From NCBI GenBank assembly GCA_025937075.1, contig JAICSD010000030.1, forward strand, positions 1-17,108: DNA of 17,108 bases. Reading direction: 5' to 3'. The notes under the pieces are model-generated. The model was not told the origin of the DNA, searched no databases, and was given only the letters and a program-made list of their open reading frames with translations. The DNA is from Vicinamibacteria bacterium. Lineage in GTDB: Bacteria > Acidobacteriota > Vicinamibacteria > Vicinamibacterales > 2-12-FULL-66-21. Shown here piece by piece: positions 7,366 through 12,244 of this stretch. The position numbers and the translations under genes are program-made. How positions within the stretch are numbered: the first letter of the stretch is position 1; the number at the start of each line of letters is the position of its first letter.

Positions 7366-8621
7366 AGATCCTGATTCCCACGGACGCCTTCCCGCCGAAC
7401 TGCGGCGGCAGCGGCTGGAGCGCGTACGAGCTGGCGCGCGGGCTGCGCACGCTCGGGCACGACGTCGTCATCGTCCAGCCTCGTCCAGGCGAGCCGGAAG
7501 GCACGCGTCTCGCGACGTACGACGGATTCGAAATTCGCGCATTCGGCGCCGCCGCGCCGGACATCCCTTACGTTCGGAACTACTTCAAGAGCGAACGCCT
7601 GACGCGCCGCCTGGGCGCGTATCTGCTGAACGTCATCCGCCGCGAGCACATCGACATCGTTCACGCACAGCACGTGATGACTGCCCTTCCGGGGATCGAA
7701 GCAGCTTCGCGAGCGGACGTGCCCGTCGTGGTAACGGTCCGCGATTACTGGCCGGTCTGCTACTGGTCCGATCTGCTGCATACGCGCACGGGGCTTGCGC
7801 TCTGTCCCGAGTGCTCGGCCGGAAACATGACGCGCTGTATTCGCCCGCGCGCCGGGCCGGCATGGCCGCTGGCGCTCCCCCTGATTCCATACATGCGCGC
7901 GAACCTCGCGCGCAAGCGGCAGGGCCTCGCGCGCGCGGATGCGATCGTCGCGGTCAGCCGCCGCATCGCCGCGGATCTTGCCGAGCGTGCGCCGGGGCTC
8001 CAGTCGACGCGCGTGGAGATCATTCCAAACCCGGTGAACGTCGCCGATCTCCGTGCGCGCGCGGCAAGCGATGGCCAGCCTGCGGAAGCTTCGCCCTACG
8101 CGTTGTATCTCGGCAAGCTCGCCCCGAACAAGGGCAGCCGCTATCTACCCGAGGTCGTCGAGCGCGCGGAGCTGGATTGGACCGTGATCGTGGCGGGGGA
8201 AGGCCCGGATCGCGAAGCGCTGGAGCGCGAGGCCGCCGAATCCGGACGCCATTTCAGCTTTCGCGGGTGGGTGGACCAACCGACGGCCGCTCGGCTTCTC
8301 GGGCGTGCCTCCATGCTGATCTTTCCATCGCGAGGTCCCGAGTCGCTGAGCCGTGTCCTCATCGAGGCGAGCGCGCTGGGCATCCCAATCGCCGCGATGG
8401 ATACGGGCGGGACGCGCGACATCATCGAGCCCGGCGTCACGGGACTGCTTGCCGATTCACCCGAAGGGCTGGCGGAAGACGTGAGGCGGCTCCGGAACGA
8501 TGACGATCTCCGGGCGCGCCTGGGTGCTGCCGCCCGGTGTCTCGTCGAGCGCGAGTTCGATGCGCCCGTGGTCGTCCGGCGCGTCGAGCGCCTTTACGAG
8601 GAGCTGGTTCGGCGGCCGTGA
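7362..8621 (+). CDS. Glycosyltransferase family 4 with Cys-rich insert
   Basis: Encodes 419 residues. It opens MKILIPTDAFPPNCGGSGW, with the acceptor glycine loop CGGSGWSAYELA (14-25). Between the first-domain strands, after VRDYWPVC, lies an insert with four Cys (133, 148, 151, 159; pattern C-x14-C-x2-C-x7-C) that could bind a metal; comparable Cys-bearing inserts after HDYW-like motifs are known in GT4 enzymes. The C-terminal half has GKLAPNKG (251-258, donor-phosphate Lys257), VAGEGPDREAL and a complete EX7E pair, Glu327 and Glu335. This is therefore a more canonical GT4 than the two paralogues at 3978 and 6208. The ATG overlaps the preceding stop by 4 bp and its own stop overlaps the next start, so it is translated in a coupled set. 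Donor and acceptor are unknown. Confidence 0.9.
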   Translation: MKILIPTDAFPPNCGGSGWSAYELARGLRTLGHDVVIVQPRPGEPEGTRLATYDGFEIRAFGAAAPDIPYVRNYFKSERLTRRLGAYLLNVIRREHIDIVHAQHVMTALPGIEAASRADVPVVVTVRDYWPVCYWSDLLHTRTGLALCPECSAGNMTRCIRPRAGPAWPLALPLIPYMRANLARKRQGLARADAIVAVSRRIAADLAERAPGLQSTRVEIIPNPVNVADLRARAASDGQPAEASPYALYLGKLAPNKGSRYLPEVVERAELDWTVIVAGEGPDREALEREAAESGRHFSFRGWVDQPTAARLLGRASMLIFPSRGPESLSRVLIEASALGIPIAAMDTGGTRDIIEPGVTGLLADSPEGLAEDVRRLRNDDDLRARLGAAARCLVEREFDAPVVVRRVERLYEELVRRP

Positions 8622-9859
8622 GGGTCGTGCTCGTCGCGCGGTCGGTGTTCCCGCTGCACGGGTTCGGCGGGCTCGAGCGGCACGTCTACGATCTCGCGCG
8701 CGCGCTCGCGGACCGCGACGTCGAGGTCACGTTGATCACGCGGCCGCCGCTGCGTGGACGCGAGTGGAGCGCGAGCGCCGTGCATCCTGCCGTGCGGGCC
8801 GAGTTCGTCCCGTATCGAACCTTTCCGCTGGCCGGACGCCGCGGCACCACCGTCCTGGATCGCAGCACGGCATATCCCGTCTTCGGGCTGCGCGCCGGAA
8901 GACGCGCGCTGGACATCGTGACGAGCGGCCGGGCGGATCTCGTCCACGGACTCGGCGCAAGCGTCCTCGGTTATGCGCGCGCGCGCCGCCGCGCGGGCGC
9001 GCCGCTGGTGCTGAACCCTCAAGGACTCGAAGAATTCGGCGCGACGGACCCGTCGCGCGTCCGCTTGAAGCGGGCGGCGTACCTTCCGCTGCGGCGCGCG
9101 GTGCTCGCCTGCGCCGCGGCCGCCGATGCCGTGATCGCAACGGATCGAGCGCTCGAGCCCGTCGTCGCGCGTCACCTGAAGGTGCCGCCGGATCGGTTGC
9201 GGACGATTCCAAACGCGCTCGATCTGCGCGCGCTGGACGTGTTCGCGGATCCGACGGTGATTGCCGATGTGCGGCGCCGCGCGAATATCAGGCCGGACGA
9301 AGTCATCCTGTTCAGCGCCGGGCGCCTCGAAGCGAACAAGGGATTTCACATCCTGCTGCAGGCGCTCGCGGCGCTGCGCGATCACGGCGCCGCGGGCGGA
9401 CGGCCCTGGCGATGGATCTGCGCGGGCGATGGGCCGTATCGGCGCCGTCTGGAAGCGCTCGTGTCCGAGCTTTCGCTCGGCGATCGCGTCCGTCTGCCCG
9501 GCCGCGTCACCGACGCGGAGATGCACGCATGGCACGAGCTGTCGACGTTGTTCGTCCATCCGACGCTCTATGAAGGCAGTTCGCTCGTGACGCTCGAAGC
9601 GATGGCGCACCGTCGTGCCGTCGTGGCCACCCGCGCCGGCGGACTCCCTGACAAGGTGCGTCCAGGTGTCAACGGCTGGCTGGTCCCGGCGGGTGATGCC
9701 GGCGCGCTGGCGGCCGCTCTGAGCGGCGCGCTCTCCAATCCCGCCCGTCTGGAGGAGCTCGGCCGGGCGGGACGCGCGATCGTCGAGGAAGAGTTCTCCT
9801 GGCGCGCCGCGGGCGATCAGACCGTGGCGCTGTACCGGGAACTGCTCGAGCGCGAGTAG
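8618..9859 (+). CDS. Glycosyltransferase family 4 (GT-B fold)
   Basis: Encodes 413 residues. The N-terminal half begins MRVVLVARSVFPLHGFGG and carries the acceptor loop GFGGLERH (15-22). The C-terminal half shows SAGRLEANKG (233-242, Lys241), CAGDGPYRRRLE and a full EX7E pair, Glu319 and Glu327, in YEGSSLVTLEAMA, followed by RAGGLPD; this is close to textbook GT4. The GTG start overlaps the upstream TGA by 4 bp (GTGA), with GAGGAG about 14 nt upstream. The frame is open further upstream, but such a product would lie inside the previous gene and lose the family N-terminus. It is the last member of the overlapping set, and the GT39-type gene begins 33 bp later. It presumably adds a sugar to the same glycan; specificity is not readable. 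Confidence 0.9.
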   Translation: MRVVLVARSVFPLHGFGGLERHVYDLARALADRDVEVTLITRPPLRGREWSASAVHPAVRAEFVPYRTFPLAGRRGTTVLDRSTAYPVFGLRAGRRALDIVTSGRADLVHGLGASVLGYARARRRAGAPLVLNPQGLEEFGATDPSRVRLKRAAYLPLRRAVLACAAAADAVIATDRALEPVVARHLKVPPDRLRTIPNALDLRALDVFADPTVIADVRRRANIRPDEVILFSAGRLEANKGFHILLQALAALRDHGAAGGRPWRWICAGDGPYRRRLEALVSELSLGDRVRLPGRVTDAEMHAWHELSTLFVHPTLYEGSSLVTLEAMAHRRAVVATRAGGLPDKVRPGVNGWLVPAGDAGALAAALSGALSNPARLEELGRAGRAIVEEEFSWRAAGDQTVALYRELLERE

Positions 9860-9887
9860 AATATCCGCGGCCCCCCGGAATTTCCGG
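9857..9887 (+). promoter_or_regulatory. TAGAAT and a CCGGAA/TTCCGG palindrome before the GT39 gene
   Basis: TAGAAT (9857-9862) overlaps the TAG stop of the GT4 gene and could be a -10 element; no clear -35 was found. CCGGAA (9875-9880) and TTCCGG (9882-9887) are perfect arms around a single T, an operator-like dyad or small RNA hairpin. The dyad ends 5 nt before the ATG at 9893, where a ribosome binding site would be expected and none is seen. Confidence 0.3.
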
Positions 9888-9892
9888 CTCCC

Positions 9893-11434
9893 ATGCGAAT
9901 CATCGATCGCGAGTGGCGCGAGGCGGCCGATCTGCAGCCGTCCCGTGCGGGTCTCGCCCTGACGCTCGGTGGGGCGGCGCTGCTCCGCTTCTGGGCGCTC
10001 GGAACCGGCATCCCGTACATGCCGGGCGTGGACGAACCGGAAGTGATGGATCGCGCGGTTCGCATCATCAAGACCGGCGATTTCAACCCGCACTTCTTCG
10101 ACTATCCGTCGCTCTACATCTACGTGCAGGTTGCCGTCGGCGTTGTCCGATTTCTCGCCGGCGCCGTGCGCGGCCAATGGGCCTCGCTGGCACAGTTCGC
10201 CGCGGCCGACGCGTACTTGTGGGGGCGCGCGGTGACCGCACTCGCAGGCACCGCGACGGTGTGGGTGCTGTATCTCGCGGGGCGCCGCTGGGGCGCGCGG
10301 ACGGCGCTGCTCGCTGCGGCGCTCCTCGCCGTCATGCCGCTGCACGTCCGCGAATCACATTACGTGCTCACGGACGTGCCGGTGACGCTGTTCGTCACGA
10401 TCGCGTTTCTTCTCTCCCTGGGCGCGCACGAGCGCCCGAACGCTCGCGCGTTCGCGATTGCGGGAGCGGCCGCCGGACTGGCCGCGGCAACGAAATACAA
10501 CGGCGCGATCGCGCTCGTATTGCCGCTGATTGCCTGCTGGATGACGCCGGCCGTGCGGCCGTCGCGCATCGTGGCCTCGCTCGCGGCGCTCGGCGCATTC
10601 CTCGCAGCCTTCCTGATTACGGCTCCGTATACCCTGCTCGATCTGCCCGCGTTCCTGAACGGGTTCGCGCGCCTCGCCGCCGCCTACCGAGGGCCCTCGC
10701 ACAACGCCGATCCGATCTTCCTCATCTATCTCAAGCACCTGCGGAACGCGTGGCACTGGCCCGCGACCCTCCTCGTCGCGGGAGGCCTTGCGCTCGGCGC
10801 CACGCGCGCGATCAAGGGGCCTGGCCGCGTGAAGTGGACGCTCGCGGTCGCATTCCCGGTCCTCTACTTCTGGTTCATCTCGCGGCAGTCGCTCGTCTAC
10901 GGCCGCTACCTCCTCCCGATCCTGCCGCTGCTCGCGCTGCTCGCCGCAGGCGCGGTCGTGTCGGGCGTGAGTCAACTTCGCCGGTATCAGATCCCGCGCT
11001 CGGTCAGGAACGCGCTAATCCTGGCGCTCGTGCTGCTCGCCATCGTGCCGCCCGCCTACAGCTCGATCGCGTTCGATGCGATGGCCGCCCGGGCGTGGAC
11101 GACGAAGCAGGCGTACGACTGGGTGCTGCAGCAGGCGCCGCCGGGATCGAGGATCACCATCGAGGCGACCGAGCTGACGCTGCCGGACCGCTACCGCGTC
11201 GATCGCGTCAAGGACCTGCGCGAGAAGGCGCCCGAGGCGTACGCGGCGGAAGGAGTCGACTATCTCATCGCCTCGTCGCAGTCGTACTGGCCGTATCTGA
11301 GCGAGCCAGGACGCCACCCGGGCGAGTACGCCGACTACATTCGGTTGTTCCGTCAGTTCCCCGAAGTGGCGCGCTTCACGCCGTCGCGGGAGCACCCGGG
11401 ACCGGAGCTGCGGATCCTGAAGGTGAAACCGTGA
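9893..11434 (+). CDS. GT39/PMT-like membrane glycosyltransferase
   Basis: Encodes 513 residues with many hydrophobic segments and a soluble C-terminal domain of about 110 residues after the last helix, near residue 390. The first periplasmic loop holds MPGVDEPEVMD, with Asp47-Glu48 at the catalytic acidic position of GT-C enzymes. A second loop holds SHYVLTDVPVTL, which recalls the conserved HxxxxD-type loop of PMT and ArnT relatives, and ATKYNG is typical of bacterial GT39 relatives. Such proteins take a sugar from polyprenyl phosphate and add it to a lipid, glycan or protein outside the cytoplasmic membrane. The gene lies 33 bp after the last GT4 and probably belongs with the cluster, but may also be read from its own promoter. 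It converges on the SurA-like gene. Acceptor unknown. Confidence 0.85.
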   Translation: MRIIDREWREAADLQPSRAGLALTLGGAALLRFWALGTGIPYMPGVDEPEVMDRAVRIIKTGDFNPHFFDYPSLYIYVQVAVGVVRFLAGAVRGQWASLAQFAAADAYLWGRAVTALAGTATVWVLYLAGRRWGARTALLAAALLAVMPLHVRESHYVLTDVPVTLFVTIAFLLSLGAHERPNARAFAIAGAAAGLAAATKYNGAIALVLPLIACWMTPAVRPSRIVASLAALGAFLAAFLITAPYTLLDLPAFLNGFARLAAAYRGPSHNADPIFLIYLKHLRNAWHWPATLLVAGGLALGATRAIKGPGRVKWTLAVAFPVLYFWFISRQSLVYGRYLLPILPLLALLAAGAVVSGVSQLRRYQIPRSVRNALILALVLLAIVPPAYSSIAFDAMAARAWTTKQAYDWVLQQAPPGSRITIEATELTLPDRYRVDRVKDLREKAPEAYAAEGVDYLIASSQSYWPYLSEPGRHPGEYADYIRLFRQFPEVARFTPSREHPGPELRILKVKP

Positions 11435-11440
11435 GGGGGC

Positions 11441-11457
11441 CGGTTGTCGGTGGTTGG
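11441..11457. repeat. Left copy of an inverted heptamer-type repeat flanking the SurA-like gene
   Basis: This 17-bp segment is the reverse complement of 12225-12241 with one mismatch; its first 14 bases match perfectly. It lies 7 bp past the stop of the GT39 gene. The rest of the 99-bp spacer (11435-11533) holds two copies of CTGCGTACCC (11478-11487 and 11512-11521) and a weak 5-bp hairpin at 11497-11512. I see no convincing terminator between the converging genes. Confidence 0.6.
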
Positions 11458-11533
11458 TAAGGGCTGTGCGGTAAGAACTGCGTACCCTCGTGACTTGAAA
11501 CGGAGGTGTTTCTGCGTACCCGCTGGACGCCGC

Positions 11534-12166
11534 TCACTGGCGATTCGTCAACAGCATCACGTCCGTGCGGCGGCGGAGGCTCGTGACCCAGTCGCCAATC
11601 AGCGCGCTGCGGCGAGCGTCCGCGACCTTCCGGCGCGCCGCGTCCTGAGCCTCCTCGAACGACTGCAGCTTTCCTCCAATCGTGAACTCCGACGGGTGCT
11701 CGCGATAGTAGGTGACGACATCGCCCTCCGGCGGTTCCGAAGCGCTCTCGAACCGTTCGTTCAAGTAGGTCGCGATGCGCAGGTCGTCGCGGATGTACGA
11801 GCGCAGGCGCTCGCGGGTCAGCCCCAGCGCGCTCAGCGTCGAATCGAGCGCGGCGGGCGAACCGGCACGCTGCTCGAGCTCGGCGACGTGACGATCGATC
11901 TCCGCTCCAGCGGGTTCAGGGGGCTGGTAGCGATCGACTTCCGACAGCATCAGCGTGCGCTCGATGAGCCGATCGACCGTCCAGGCGACCGGATCCGTTC
12001 CCGCCGGCGCCGGCGGCGTGAGGTGGAATCGAAGCGCCGCCGTCACATCCGACATCAGGATCGGCTGCCCGCCAACGACGGCCATGATGCGCTCGATGAC
12101 CTCGCCCGACGCGGGGGCGCCGAAGAGGGCGATGGTCAAGGCGATCGCGAGAATACGTGATCTCAT
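11534..12166 (-). CDS. SurA_N-type periplasmic protein without parvulin domain
   Basis: Encodes 210 residues. A signal peptide (MRSRILAIALTIALFGAPAS, cleavage likely near residue 20) precedes VIERIMAVVGGQPIL, the typical opening of the SurA N-terminal chaperone domain. The helical part that follows contains VDRLIERTLMLSEVDR and LRSYIRDDLRIATYLNERF. At VVTYYREHPSEF, where SurA or PrsA would enter the roughly 100-residue parvulin PPIase domain, the protein goes directly to a final helix (EEAQDAARRKVADAR). It is therefore a chaperone-type remnant or a dedicated short form, not an isomerase. Position after an Omp85 gene suggests a periplasmic role in outer-membrane protein delivery. Start: ATG 12166 gives a normal signal peptide; an in-frame GTG at 12181 would add five residues but lies within a small hairpin. 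Neither has a clear ribosome binding site. Confidence 0.8.
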   Translation of the reverse strand: MRSRILAIALTIALFGAPASGEVIERIMAVVGGQPILMSDVTAALRFHLTPPAPAGTDPVAWTVDRLIERTLMLSEVDRYQPPEPAGAEIDRHVAELEQRAGSPAALDSTLSALGLTRERLRSYIRDDLRIATYLNERFESASEPPEGDVVTYYREHPSEFTIGGKLQSFEEAQDAARRKVADARRSALIGDWVTSLRRRTDVMLLTNRQ

Positions 12167-12171
12167 TTCAA

Positions 12172-12203
12172 CGGTTTTCACCGAGGCGCATCAAAGATGC
12201 GCC
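12172..12203. other. Two small hairpins between the Omp85 and SurA-like genes
   Basis: GGCGCATC (12185-12192) and GATGCGCC (12196-12203) are perfect 8-bp arms around AAA. Next to it, CGGT (12172-12175) and ACCG (12180-12183) form a 4-bp stem around TTTC. In the minus-strand transcript they sit between the Omp85 stop and the SurA-like ATG. No U-run follows, so a full intrinsic terminator is unlikely; partial attenuation, mRNA processing or a stability stem are possible. Confidence 0.5.
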
Positions 12204-12241
12204 CGACAGCCCGACAACCGACAACCGACCACCGACAACCG
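12203..12241. repeat. CCGACAA heptamer tandem array
   Basis: Five units are visible: CCGACAGC (8 bp), CCGACAA, CCGACAA, CCGACCA, CCGACAA, then a partial CCG. The array fills the spacer just after the Omp85 stop. Its last part, 12225-12241, matches 11441-11457 in inverted orientation. Confidence 0.8.
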
Positions 12242-12244
12242 TCT

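Noticed and set aside
8537..8617. Longer N-terminus for the last GT4 gene
   Set aside because: The extension lies within the preceding gene, is Arg/Ala-rich, and the family N-terminal strand starts exactly at GTG 8618.
8594..10345. 583-codon open frame on the minus strand opposite the GT4 and GT39 genes
   Set aside because: It is antisense to genes with clear catalytic motifs and has no motif of its own.
11497..11512. GAAAC-GGAGGT-GTTTC hairpin as terminator between converging genes
   Set aside because: The stem is only 5 bp, contains few GC pairs and has no T-tract on either strand.
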